Shown here piece by piece: positions 34,579 to 43,465 of a DNA stretch of 64,000 nucleotides (its first letter is position 1; each line of letters starts with the position of its first letter). This DNA is from Hyphomonas sp. (GTDB lineage: Bacteria > Pseudomonadota > Alphaproteobacteria > Caulobacterales > Hyphomonadaceae). The stretch is taken from the NCBI RefSeq assembly GCF_013823385.1, contig NZ_PNMA01000020.1, forward strand, positions 1-64,000, read 5' to 3'. The notes below the pieces were generated by a model that saw only the letters and a list, made by a program, of their open reading frames with translations, made no database searches and was not told where the DNA came from. A program made the position numbers and the translations under genes.

Positions 34579-37422
34579 TCAGAAGCTGTCCACGGCGCGC
34601 GAGCGTTTGAGCTTGCGGGCCGGGGTGTGCGGGCCTTCAGGTTCTTCGCGGGAAAGTACGGCAAGAAGACGTTCGCGAAGGGCCTCTTTGCGGGCTTTTG
34701 ACAGCGTCGCCGCGCCGCCATCGGGGCGGACATAGAAGGCGTCGAACACCCGCTCGCCATAGGAGCCGACATGCGCCGAATGGATCGAGAGCTTCATGTC
34801 CGCCAGCACTTCGGCAACCTCATGCAGCAGGCCCGGCCGGTCGCGCGCGGCGACATCGATGACCGTATATTCCAGAGACACTTCTTCATGGATCTGCACT
34901 GAGGGCTGGACGAGGAACGCCGCCTCCCGGCGCCCGGCGCGGGATTTGACCGCGCCGCTGGGCACCTTGCCGCCGAGCGCGCCGAGGATGGCGTGTTCCA
35001 GCTTGGCAAGGCGTGGCCCGTCCCCCTCGCCATAGGGCAGGCCGCGGGCGTCCTGCAGCATGAACACGTCCACGATGCGCCCGCCCTTGGAGGTGAAGAC
35101 CTGCGCCGCCACGATATTGGCGCCGAGGCGGGCAAGCGTGCCGGCAAGGTCTGCAAAGAGTCCGGTGCGGTCCTTGCCGGAGACGAGCAGCGCCACGGCG
35201 CCCCCTTCGGGCGCCATGCGCGAGGTCACCACATCCCCGCCCTTTGCCAGCGCGGCGGCATGCCAGGCGATATCGTCCGGGTCAAACCCGGTCCAGTAGG
35301 CGGTTTCCAGTTCCAGCAGCAGCGAGGGCACCGCGCCGATGCGCTCGACCAGGGCTTCGCGGCGCGCCTCAGCGCGGCGTTCCAGTTCGGAGAATACGGC
35401 CGCTTCATCCGTACGCCCCCCGCGCAGGGCGGCGGCCGTGTTGTGGTAAAGGTCTGCCAGAAGCTGGCCCTTCCAGGCATTCCAGACAGCGGGGCCTACA
35501 GCTTTGATGTCTGCCACTGTCAGAATGTAGAGAAGGCGCAGCCGCTCCAGCGAGCCGACAAGGCGCGCAAAGGTCGCCACGGTGCGCGGATCGGCAATGT
35601 CCCGCTTCTGCGCGGTTTCACTCATTTCAAGATGGTGGCCGACCAGCCAGACGACGAGATCGGTTTCTTCATTCGGAATGCCGAGCCGTTCGCACGCCTT
35701 GCGGGCGGTCCGCATACCGGCCTCCTGCTGGTCGCCTTTGCCCTTGCCGGTGTCATGCAGCAGCATGGCGAGGTAGAGCGCGCGGCGGTTCTCGATCTGG
35801 CCAAACAATTCTGTGGCGAGCGGCGCGGTGTTGCCCCGGCCATATTCGAGATCGGCGATCGTCTCGACTGCACGCAGCGTGTGCTCATCCACCGTATAGT
35901 GATGATACATGTTGAACTGCGTCTGGGCGACGATGGAACCGAATTCTGGGATGGCGCGCCCAAGAACACCGGCCTCGTTCATACGCCTCAGGATGGGGCC
36001 GGGTTCCTTGCCCCCAAGGATCGCGTCGAGGATCAGGTCGCGGGCGCTGTCTGTTTCCCGCGCGGCTTCATTCAGCCCCCGGAGGTTACGGGTCAGCGCT
36101 GTCAGGGCGGCAGGGTGAATGTCCTTCTGCTCGCGCCGGGCAATGGTGAACAGGCGGATCATGTTGAGCGGGTCGGCCGCCATCACCTTCTCTTCGGCGA
36201 TGTTGATGCGGCCCGCCTCGATCAGGAAGCCCTCTTCCGGCAGCGGCTGGGGCGGGCGGGAGGGCAGGAAACGGCGCAGGCCTTCAGGCTTTTTCTTGTG
36301 ATCGGCCTCAAGCTTTGCGGCGAGGATGCGCGTCAGCCCGCCGACATCCTTGGCCACCAGGAAATAGCGCTTCATGAAGCGCTCCACCCCCTGCTGCCCT
36401 TCCCTGTCGCGATAGCCCATGCGGGCGGCGATCTCGGGCTGAAGGTCAAAGCTCAGCCGGTCTTCGGCCCGGCCAGTGACGAAATGCATGTGACAGCGCA
36501 CCGTCCACAGGAAGCGTGCGGCGCGGATGAAGATGGCGTATTCCTGATCCGTGAACGGACCAGCCTTCATCACATCTTCCAGCGTGCGCCCGCCATACAT
36601 GTGCTTGACGATCCAGTAGAGCGTCTGCAGATCCCGCAGGCCGCCCTTGCCGTCCTTCACATTCGGCTCCACCACATAGCGTGCGTCGCCCATGCGCGTG
36701 TGGCGCGCGTCGCGCTCGGCCAGCTTGTCGGCAATGAACTGGGCGTCCTTGCCCTTGACGGCATCCTTCTGGAAAAGCGCCATCATGTCGGTCGCCAGAA
36801 GCTCATCCCCGCAGATGAAGCGCGCGTCCAGCAGGCTGGTCTTGATGGTGACATCCTCTGCCGCGAGCTTTACGCAATCAATCGGTGTGCGGAAGGCATT
36901 GCCTACCTTCAGCCCCATGTCCCACAGGGCATAGAGCATGTATTCGATCACGCTTTCGGTGTGCGGGCTCGCCTTGTACGCGCGCAGGAACAGAAGGTCG
37001 GTATCCGAAGACGGCGCCATGACGCTGCGGCCATAGCCGCCGGTCGCCAGGATGGCGAGACGCTCCGCCTCGGTCGGGTTGGAGGCGCGGTGCACATGGG
37101 TGACCGTGAAATCGTAGAGCGCGTGAATCACCTCGTCCTGCACCGCCGCGAGGAGCCGGGCCGTATCGAGGCCATCTGCCCCCTGCTGCAGGCGCTCCTG
37201 CGCGATCAGGCGGCCGCGGAACATGGCCCCGTGCAGCAGGTTGAGCGCCGCCTTCCGGGCGGTCGCATCATTGCCGAGATTGTCCAGCGCCGCCGCCGTC
37301 AGCTTCACCCGCAGGGCGCGGCCATCAATGATGTCCGCAATGCGCCATTTGCCAGGCCGGCGGGACGCAGGCGCGCGGCCAGCAGACAGAAGGGTCGGGG
37401 GGGATTTTGTCGGAGGCGTCAT
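34579..37422 (-). CDS. glnD: bifunctional [PII] uridylyltransferase / uridylyl-removing enzyme GlnD
   Basis: A 947-residue nitrogen sensor that uridylylates PII proteins under nitrogen limitation and removes UMP when glutamine is high. The nucleotidyltransferase domain has GGYGRSVMAPSSDTDLLFL near residues 130-148. A central HD hydrolase domain shows LAMLLHDTGKGKGDQQ. Two C-terminal ACT domains (from about 750 and 860) bind glutamine. All parts are present and the length is typical. It leads the glnD-murJ-trpS gene string on the minus strand. Confidence 0.96.
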   Translation of the reverse strand: MTPPTKSPPTLLSAGRAPASRRPGKWRIADIIDGRALRVKLTAAALDNLGNDATARKAALNLLHGAMFRGRLIAQERLQQGADGLDTARLLAAVQDEVIHALYDFTVTHVHRASNPTEAERLAILATGGYGRSVMAPSSDTDLLFLRAYKASPHTESVIEYMLYALWDMGLKVGNAFRTPIDCVKLAAEDVTIKTSLLDARFICGDELLATDMMALFQKDAVKGKDAQFIADKLAERDARHTRMGDARYVVEPNVKDGKGGLRDLQTLYWIVKHMYGGRTLEDVMKAGPFTDQEYAIFIRAARFLWTVRCHMHFVTGRAEDRLSFDLQPEIAARMGYRDREGQQGVERFMKRYFLVAKDVGGLTRILAAKLEADHKKKPEGLRRFLPSRPPQPLPEEGFLIEAGRINIAEEKVMAADPLNMIRLFTIARREQKDIHPAALTALTRNLRGLNEAARETDSARDLILDAILGGKEPGPILRRMNEAGVLGRAIPEFGSIVAQTQFNMYHHYTVDEHTLRAVETIADLEYGRGNTAPLATELFGQIENRRALYLAMLLHDTGKGKGDQQEAGMRTARKACERLGIPNEETDLVVWLVGHHLEMSETAQKRDIADPRTVATFARLVGSLERLRLLYILTVADIKAVGPAVWNAWKGQLLADLYHNTAAALRGGRTDEAAVFSELERRAEARREALVERIGAVPSLLLELETAYWTGFDPDDIAWHAAALAKGGDVVTSRMAPEGGAVALLVSGKDRTGLFADLAGTLARLGANIVAAQVFTSKGGRIVDVFMLQDARGLPYGEGDGPRLAKLEHAILGALGGKVPSGAVKSRAGRREAAFLVQPSVQIHEEVSLEYTVIDVAARDRPGLLHEVAEVLADMKLSIHSAHVGSYGERVFDAFYVRPDGGAATLSKARKEALRERLLAVLSREEPEGPHTPARKLKRSRAVDSF

Positions 37423-37457
37423 CGGGGCTCTACATAGCAGGTTTCCATCACCGGCCG

Positions 37458-37928
37458 CTATGCACCCTTTTCGGCGATCACGGGCAGAATGCGCGACTTC
37501 TTGACCACGCCATAGGCGAAACTGGTTTCAATCGAGGCAATGCCGGGCAGTGTCTGGATGGTCTGGCGCACAAGTTGTTCATAATCATCCAGGCTGCGGG
37601 CGACGACGCGGAGTTCATAGTCGGCCCCGCCGGTCATCAGATAGCAGTCCAGAACCGCGTCCGTTTCGGCAATCTTCTGCTCGAAGGCCCGCACCGTGTC
37701 CTGGGCGTGATTGGCGAGACGTATGCGCACGAGGCAGGTGATCGGGAAGCCGCAGGCCTTCTGATCCACCAGCGCCGAATAGCCCCGGATGATGCCGGCC
37801 GCCTCGAGATTCTTTACCCGCCGCAGGCAGGGCGAAGGGGAAAGGCCGACCTCTTCAGCGAGTTCGAGATTGGTCAGCCGTCCATCCCGCTGCAGAGCGC
37901 GCACGATCCTGGCATCTATGGCATCCAT
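37458..37928 (-). CDS. Lrp/AsnC-family transcriptional regulator
   Basis: A 156-residue regulator beginning at ATG 37928 (MDAIDARIVRALQRDGRL) with GGGG about six bases upstream. Residues 1-60 form the HTH (LTNLELAEEVGLSPSPCLRR) and 70-150 the RAM ligand-binding domain with YLMTGGADYELRV. It is divergent from methionine gamma-lyase across a 110-base gap. In several bacteria an Lrp-type gene (for example mdeR beside mdeA) activates the lyase when methionine is abundant, so it most likely controls its neighbour. Confidence 0.88.
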   Translation of the reverse strand: MDAIDARIVRALQRDGRLTNLELAEEVGLSPSPCLRRVKNLEAAGIIRGYSALVDQKACGFPITCLVRIRLANHAQDTVRAFEQKIAETDAVLDCYLMTGGADYELRVVARSLDDYEQLVRQTIQTLPGIASIETSFAYGVVKKSRILPVIAEKGA

Positions 37929-37964
37929 AAGGCACCCCATTAGAATATAATGCCAAAACTTGAG

Positions 37965-37992
37965 CATACTACAGCCATATATAGCAAGTATG
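37965..37992. promoter_or_regulatory. inverted repeat between the Lrp gene and methionine gamma-lyase
   Basis: CATACT (37965-37970) and AGTATG (37987-37992) are perfect inverse copies with a 16-base AT-rich spacer containing ATATAT. Lrp-family proteins bind such loose AT-rich dyads. The centre is about 50 bases from the regulator start and 60 from the lyase start. Confidence 0.5.
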
Positions 37993-38038
37993 ATCCTTGG
38001 GTTCCTGCTAGGATCGCCTCAGATCAGGAGGAACGACC

Positions 38039-39241
38039 ATGGCATTTGACGCCCCCCGCCCGCTCGGCCCGGCGACCCGCGCCATCCACCACGGATACGA
38101 CCCCGCCCAGAATGAGTTTGCGCTGACCCCGCCGCTGCACCTCACTTCCACCTTCGCCTTCCCGGATGCAGAGACAGGCGGCGCTCTGTTTGCCGGGGAA
38201 GCTGAAGGCCACATCTATTCGCGCATCTCCAACCCCACCGTTGCCCTGCTGGAAGCGCGGATTGCCAATCTGGAAGGGGCCGAAGCCGGCCTCGCCACGG
38301 CCTCCGGCATGGGCGCGATCTCATCCCTGATGTGGACCCTGCTGAAGCCGGGCGACGAAATCATCACCGACAAGACGCTCTATGGCTGCACTTTCTCGTT
38401 CATGCGCGACGGGCTTGCCCGCTTCGGCATCAAGATCACCCATGTGGACCTCCGCGAGCCGGAAAACCTTGCCGCTGCAATCAGCGCGCAGACACGCCTT
38501 GTCTATTTCGAGACACCTGCCAATCCGAACATGCGCCTGGTGGACATTCGCGAAGCCGCCCGCGTCGCCCATGCGGCCGGGGCGCTGGTGGTGGTCGACA
38601 ACACCTATGCCACCCCGCTGCTGACCCGACCAATCGAACTGGGCGCGGACTTCGTCGTCCATTCGGCCACCAAATATCTCGGCGGGCACGGCGACCTTGT
38701 GGCCGGGATGGTGCTCGGCCGCGCCGAGGCCATCAAGGAAGTGCGCATGGTGGGCGTGAAGGATATGACGGGATCCGTCTTGTCTCCCTTCAATGCGATG
38801 CTGGTGATGCGGGGCCTGAAGACCCTGCAGCTGCGCATGGCGCGCCATTGCGAAAGCGGCCTCCAGGTCGCGCGCTGGCTGGAAGCGCAACCGGGCGTCG
38901 CCGCGGTCTATTATCCGGGCCTGGAAAGCCATCCGCAGCATGACCTTGCCAAGCGCCAGATGCCGGGCTTTGGCGGCATGATCGCTCTGGAACTGAAAGG
39001 CGGCTATGAAGCGGGCATCGCCATGATGAACCGCCTGCGGATGATCCGCCGCGCCGTCAGCCTGGGGGACGCCGAGACCCTGATCCAGCATCCCGCCAGC
39101 ATGACACATTCCACCTATAGCCGCGAAGAGCGCATTGAGCACGGCATCAGCGACGGCCTCGTGCGCCTCTCCGTGGGCTTGGAAGACGCCGAAGACATTC
39201 TCGCAGACCTCGCCGATGCTCTGGGAACGAATGAAGGGTGA
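38039..39241 (+). CDS. methionine gamma-lyase
   Basis: A 400-residue PLP enzyme that cleaves methionine to methanethiol, 2-oxobutyrate and ammonia. The motif DKTLYGCTFSFM carries the Cys that distinguishes methionine gamma-lyases from cystathionine lyases (C116 in Pseudomonas MGL). The PLP lysine is in HSATKYLGGHGD, and the ending TSVSLGDAE-type segment (AVSLGDAETLIQHPASM) is typical. GGAGGAAC lies seven bases before the ATG. The divergent Lrp-family gene is the probable regulator. It ends 3 bases from the convergent EthD gene. Confidence 0.93.
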   Translation: MAFDAPRPLGPATRAIHHGYDPAQNEFALTPPLHLTSTFAFPDAETGGALFAGEAEGHIYSRISNPTVALLEARIANLEGAEAGLATASGMGAISSLMWTLLKPGDEIITDKTLYGCTFSFMRDGLARFGIKITHVDLREPENLAAAISAQTRLVYFETPANPNMRLVDIREAARVAHAAGALVVVDNTYATPLLTRPIELGADFVVHSATKYLGGHGDLVAGMVLGRAEAIKEVRMVGVKDMTGSVLSPFNAMLVMRGLKTLQLRMARHCESGLQVARWLEAQPGVAAVYYPGLESHPQHDLAKRQMPGFGGMIALELKGGYEAGIAMMNRLRMIRRAVSLGDAETLIQHPASMTHSTYSREERIEHGISDGLVRLSVGLEDAEDILADLADALGTNEG

Positions 39242-39244
39242 GGA

Positions 39245-39613
39245 TCACCCGACAATCGTATGGACGCGGTTATACCAGAGCGGTGAGTTTTCCAGATCGA
39301 TGAACTTGCGCTCATCCTCCAGCAAGTCGCGCGCGGCCTCGGACACGCCGGGATTGCGCCCGGCAGCCTGCATGGCCTCTTCGCTTTCGAACCAGATTTC
39401 GGCGATACCGTCATAGGGTTCAGGCGCGTTGCGGGAGGCGCGGATCGCCTCGCTCATCGCGTCAAACCCGGCATGGACCTGCTCATACCGCACGATCCCC
39501 AGCGTCTTGGCCCTGGCGGCCACCAGCGGGGCATGCTGCTCCCGCCAGTAGCGCTGGAACTCTTCCCGGCTGAGATGCGGCAGGCGCCTCAGGCAGAAGG
39601 TCAGTTTGATCAC
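39245..39613 (-). CDS. EthD-domain protein
   Basis: A 122-residue protein starting at GTG (39613), with GGAG seven bases upstream. The GTG overlaps the stop codon of the acyl-CoA dehydrogenase by three bases (GTGA), so translation is coupled. The N-terminus IKLTFCLRRLPHLSREEFQR and WREQHAPLVAARAK is the ferredoxin-like EthD fold. EthD proteins are small dimers, some linked to ether or acyl substrate degradation. The role with the dehydrogenase is unknown, but the coupling suggests a joint pathway. Confidence 0.82.
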   Translation of the reverse strand: MIKLTFCLRRLPHLSREEFQRYWREQHAPLVAARAKTLGIVRYEQVHAGFDAMSEAIRASRNAPEPYDGIAEIWFESEEAMQAAGRNPGVSEAARDLLEDERKFIDLENSPLWYNRVHTIVG

Positions 39614-40845
39614 AGAATATCTCCGCCCGCAGCGGCCGCCGTGGTGCCGTCTTTCTTGTAAGCACGGATGACATTCTTGCCGGTGATCCATTTGTGCACT
39701 TCGTCCGGCCCGTCGACGAGACGCTGGGAGCGGATATGCGTGTACCAGGCGGCAAGCGGGGTATCGAGCGAATAGCCGAGCGCGCCGTGCAGCTGGATGG
39801 CGGTGTCTACGACCTTGTGGACCATATTGGCCAGGAACACCTTGGCGATGCCGTTTTCCTGGCGGATGTCCATGCCATTCTCTGCCTTGTAGGCAATGTG
39901 GATGAGCATCAGGCGCGCGATGTAGAGCTGGCTGGCGCATTCGGCGAGCATGAACTGTACGCCCTGGCGATCTTCCAGCCCCTTGCCGAAGGTGGAGCGC
40001 GTCGTCACCTGCTCCGTAGCCAGATCAAGCGCGCGCTGGGCCATCGCCACATTGTGCATGCCATGGCGCAGGCGGCCATAGGCGAGCCGGTGCTGGCCCA
40101 TGGCAAAGCCCATCCCTTCCCCACCCAGCAGGTTTGCTTCGGGCACAACGAGATTGTCGATCTTCACCTCGGCATGGCCGCCGCCCATCTCGGTATAATG
40201 CTTGCCATGCACTGCCATCGTCGGGATGTCGCGGATGATCTTGTAGCCGGGATTGGGCAGCTCCACGATGAAGGTGGAGAATTGCTGATGGCGCGGCGCG
40301 TCCGGATTGGTCTTGGCCATCACCACCGCGATGTCAGCTGCGGTGGCCGCCGAAGAGAACCACTTCTCGCCATTGAGAACGTAATTCCCCTTCCCGTCTT
40401 TTACCGCCGTTGTCTGCATGCCGGTCGCGTCGGCCCCGGCGGCTTTCTCGGTCATCGAATAGCAGACGCGCTTTTCGCCGTTGAGAATGGGCTTCAGGTA
40501 CTTCTCTTTCTGGAAGTCGGTGCCATGCGCCAGCAGCGTCAGCATGGTCGCATCGTCCGGCCCCTGAGAATTCATTGACAGCGCGCCCAGATGGCTCTGG
40601 CCAAGTTCCATCTGGACAAGGGCATTGGCCAGCGGCCCGAGCCCCATGCCGCCATGCTCTTTCGGAATGAAAGGAAGCCACAGCCCCTGCGCGCGCGCCT
40701 TGGTGCGCAGCGCGGCGAGAACTTCCTTGTAAGGCTTACCCGCAGCCATTTCCTTTTCGGCGGGGATGCATTCTTCCTGCACCCAGCGGCGCACGCGCTC
40801 GCGCACTTCCTTTGCGTCTTCCGGAATCGTGAAATCAATGGCCAT
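39610..40845 (-). CDS. acyl-CoA dehydrogenase family protein
   Basis: A 411-residue FAD enzyme that removes two hydrogens from acyl-CoA substrates. GAGGAA lies six bases before the ATG. Signature segments include CYSMTEKAAGADATGMQT (near 130) and the C-terminal helical bundle with QLHGALGYSLDTPLAAW near residue 350. The catalytic base could not be placed with certainty. The fold is complete. It is coupled to the EthD gene by overlap. The chain-length preference cannot be told. It may work in fatty-acid or steroid breakdown. Confidence 0.9.
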   Translation of the reverse strand: MAIDFTIPEDAKEVRERVRRWVQEECIPAEKEMAAGKPYKEVLAALRTKARAQGLWLPFIPKEHGGMGLGPLANALVQMELGQSHLGALSMNSQGPDDATMLTLLAHGTDFQKEKYLKPILNGEKRVCYSMTEKAAGADATGMQTTAVKDGKGNYVLNGEKWFSSAATAADIAVVMAKTNPDAPRHQQFSTFIVELPNPGYKIIRDIPTMAVHGKHYTEMGGGHAEVKIDNLVVPEANLLGGEGMGFAMGQHRLAYGRLRHGMHNVAMAQRALDLATEQVTTRSTFGKGLEDRQGVQFMLAECASQLYIARLMLIHIAYKAENGMDIRQENGIAKVFLANMVHKVVDTAIQLHGALGYSLDTPLAAWYTHIRSQRLVDGPDEVHKWITGKNVIRAYKKDGTTAAAAGGDIL

Positions 40846-40917
40846 GGGTGTTCCTCCTCATCTTATCTGGAGGAAGGCTAACCCCGAAAAACGGGCCTGC
40901 ACAGGATTGCCTTCGCG

Positions 40918-41661
40918 TCAGCCGGGCCCGTAATCGACCCGCTCGAGGAAGAGGCCGTCGGCTGGCGCGACGGGGCCGCAGCGGGTGCGGTCGGCTGCTT
41001 CCAGTATCTCGCGGGCCCATTTCACGGGCCGGTGGCCGCGCCCCACCTCGACCAGACTGCCCACCATGGAGCGGACCTGCCGGTGAATGAAACTCGGCGC
41101 CGAACAGGTAAACTCGATCCGCTCGCCATAGCGCGCCACGTCAAACCGGGTGAGCGTCTTAACCGGGCTCAGCGCCTGGCATTCTGTGTCCCGGAAGGTC
41201 GAGAAATCATGCGTGCCAATGAAAAACTGCGCGGCTTCATGCATCTTCTCGGCCACCAGTTTCGACGGCACGCGCCAGGCAATGCCGCGATCAATCGTCA
41301 GGTCCGCCCGGCGGTTGATCACCACATAGCGGTAATGCCGCGCCGTGGCGGAGAAACGCGCATGGAAATCTTCCTCGACCCTTTCGGCCTTCAGCACGGC
41401 AATCGGGTGGGGCCGCAGATGAAAATTCATCGCATCGGCCACCTTGTCTGGCCGGTCCTGGCGCAGATCCATATGGGCAACCTGCCCTGTGGCGTGAACG
41501 CCCGCATCCGTTCTGCCCGCGCCGATCACTTCCACGGGCCCGCCATCCAGCCTGGCCGCCGCTTCTTCCAGCGCGCCCTGCACGGTCTGTATGCCCGGCA
41601 GGCGCATCCAGCCCTGATAGGCGCCGCCGTGATATTCAATGAGAAGCTTGTAACGAGGCAT
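40918..41661 (-). CDS. truA: tRNA pseudouridine(38-40) synthase TruA
   Basis: A 247-residue enzyme. The start is the ATG at 41661 (MPRYKLLIEYHGG). The catalytic Asp is in GAGRTDAGVHATGQ (near 51-64). The other core segments, such as RHYRYVVINR and HDFSTFR, are those of TruA. It follows fmt by 77 bases on the minus strand, the end of the rmuC-def-fmt-truA string. TruA modifies positions 38-40 of many tRNA anticodon arms. Confidence 0.95.
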   Translation of the reverse strand: MPRYKLLIEYHGGAYQGWMRLPGIQTVQGALEEAAARLDGGPVEVIGAGRTDAGVHATGQVAHMDLRQDRPDKVADAMNFHLRPHPIAVLKAERVEEDFHARFSATARHYRYVVINRRADLTIDRGIAWRVPSKLVAEKMHEAAQFFIGTHDFSTFRDTECQALSPVKTLTRFDVARYGERIEFTCSAPSFIHRQVRSMVGSLVEVGRGHRPVKWAREILEAADRTRCGPVAPADGLFLERVDYGPG

Positions 41662-41738
41662 GACAAAGCCCGCTGCCAAAGCCGGGGCATCAGGTCAACA
41701 GGCCATTCAGCCGCCGGGTCCCGGCATCCGGAAAGCCA

Positions 41739-42680
41739 TCAGCCCAGCAAGGCGCCTTCCGGCAGGGGCGAACCAGCCAGAAATTCGCGCGCGGCAAGCG
41801 GCTTGCCGCCCGGCTTCTGCAGGCGCAGGAGACGCACGACCCGGCCATCCCCGCAGGCGACACTCAGGCGGTCATCAATCAGCGCGCCGGGCACGGCCAC
41901 GGTTGCATGATCCGTCAGCTCACTGAAGAGAACCTTCAGGCGAACCGGCCCCTGCCCCAGATCGGCCTCACACCAGGCGCCCGGCGCGGGCGACAGGCCG
42001 CGGATCTGGCAGTCGATCTCGGCGGCGGGCTTCGTCCAGTCGATGCGCTGGTCTTCGCCGGTGATTTTCCGGGCATAGGTCATGCCCTCTCCGGCCTGAG
42101 GAACGGGCTTCAGGCTGCCATCGGCGAGGCCCGCCAGCGCGCGCGGCGCAAGCTCTGCGGCCAGTGCGGCCAGCCGGTCATGCAGAGTGCCCGCGGTGTC
42201 CTGCGCCGTGATGGATGTACGGACACAGGCGAGGACCGCGCCGGTATCAAGCCCCGCTTCCATCATCATCGCGTCCACGCCGGTTTCCGTGTCGCCCGCC
42301 ATGATTGCCCGCTGGATCGGCGCAGCGCCCCGCCAGCGTGGCAGGATGGAGGCGTGCATGTTGAGGCAGCCAAGACGCGGGGCGTCCAGGATCGGCTGCG
42401 GCAGGATCAGCCCATAGGCGACCACGACAGCGGCATCGAGGTTCAGCGCCGCAAAGGCCTCCTGTTCCTCAGGCTTTTTCAGGGATTTGGGCGTGCGCAC
42501 TTCCAGCCCACGCGCCTCAGCAAAGGCATGCACGGGCGTCGGCGTCAGCTTCTGCCCCCGGCCCGCCGGGCGCGGCGGCTGGGAATAGACGCAGGCAATC
42601 TCGTGCCCCGCCGCGATCAGCGCTTCGAGCACGCCAAGCGCAATGCCGGGGCTTCCCATGAAGGCGATACGGAGAGGCAT
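41739..42680 (-). CDS. fmt: methionyl-tRNA formyltransferase
   Basis: A 313-residue enzyme that formylates the initiator Met-tRNA. The N-terminal Rossmann core begins [21 protein letters not shown], and the catalytic region has [20 protein letters not shown] (near 108-127), which contains the conserved Asn and His. The C-terminal OB-fold domain binds the tRNA acceptor. It lies between the small membrane protein and truA. With def 87 bases upstream it forms the usual def-fmt pair. Confidence 0.96.
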   Translation of the reverse strand: MPLRIAFMGSPGIALGVLEALIAAGHEIACVYSQPPRPAGRGQKLTPTPVHAFAEARGLEVRTPKSLKKPEEQEAFAALNLDAAVVVAYGLILPQPILDAPRLGCLNMHASILPRWRGAAPIQRAIMAGDTETGVDAMMMEAGLDTGAVLACVRTSITAQDTAGTLHDRLAALAAELAPRALAGLADGSLKPVPQAGEGMTYARKITGEDQRIDWTKPAAEIDCQIRGLSPAPGAWCEADLGQGPVRLKVLFSELTDHATVAVPGALIDDRLSVACGDGRVVRLLRLQKPGGKPLAAREFLAGSPLPEGALLG

Positions 42681-42767
42681 GGCGGGGCGCTCCTTCGGTT
42701 ATGAGACGGGGCAATAGCGCGCGCAGGGTTTCCTGCCTACCCGGCCCCCGCGATCATCAGACCGGCC

Positions 42768-42893
42768 TCAATGGCCGAGCCATCTCCAACCGGGAATCAT
42801 GACGGCCTCATTCCCCCCGAACAGGGCCACGACCAATGCCGCGATGAGCGTTGCGATCAACCACCGGAACCGCATGTCCCGGAAGAAACGCAT
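42768..42893 (-). CDS. 41-residue single-pass membrane protein between def and fmt
   Basis: A short open frame ([20 protein letters not shown] at its start) whose ATG overlaps the def stop by one base (TGATG). One transmembrane helix spans about residues 11-26. It has basic residues before the helix and a hydrophilic tail, so it is probably N-in. The coupling to def and its position suggest it is real. I know no named family. It fills most of the 212 bases between def and fmt. Confidence 0.55.
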   Translation of the reverse strand: MRFFRDMRFRWLIATLIAALVVALFGGNEAVMIPGWRWLGH

Positions 42894-43423
42894 CAGTTGG
42901 CGTCTTCGCGGATAGCGCGGATCTTGGCTTTCTTCACCTTGTCGATGGCGCGGTCGCGCTTCAGGCGGGAGAGGTAATCGATGAACAGCGTGCCTTCGAG
43001 ATGATCCATCTCGTGCTGGATACAGACCGCGTAGAGGTCTTCGGCCCACTCATCGACCTGGTTTCCATCATAGTCCAGATAACGGATCCTGCACCGGGCG
43101 GGGCGCTCCACCTGGTCGAAAATATCCGGCACCGAGAGGCAGCCTTCTTCGTAAGGCTTTGTTTCCTCGATGGTCTCGACGATTTCCGGGTTCACGAAAT
43201 AGCGCGGCTGGGGCTCCTCGCCCTCGCGGGCCAGGTCCATCACGATCACCCGCAGCGGCACGCCGATCTGGATCGCGGCGAGGCCAATGCCCGGCGCGTC
43301 ATACATCGTCTCCAGCATGTCATCCATGAGCGCCCGGATCTCGTCGGTAACGCCGCCTTCAACGGGCTTGGACACCTGTTTGAGGCGCGGATCGGGGACA
43401 GTGAGGATTTCGCGAATAGCCAT
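42893..43423 (-). CDS. def: peptide deformylase
   Basis: A 176-residue metalloenzyme that removes the formyl group from new protein N-termini. The three Def motifs are present: [10 protein letters not shown] (near 46), EEGCLSVP with its metal Cys (near 93-100), and QHEMDHLEG with two metal His (near 135-143). The start is the ATG at 43423 ([12 protein letters not shown]). It is 42 bases after rmuC and is coupled to a small membrane protein and then fmt. Length is typical. Confidence 0.97.
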   Translation of the reverse strand: MAIREILTVPDPRLKQVSKPVEGGVTDEIRALMDDMLETMYDAPGIGLAAIQIGVPLRVIVMDLAREGEEPQPRYFVNPEIVETIEETKPYEEGCLSVPDIFDQVERPARCRIRYLDYDGNQVDEWAEDLYAVCIQHEMDHLEGTLFIDYLSRLKRDRAIDKVKKAKIRAIREDAN

Positions 43424-43465
43424 GTCCGTCAGATATGCACCCCTCGCCGCAGCGTCAACGGGCGA

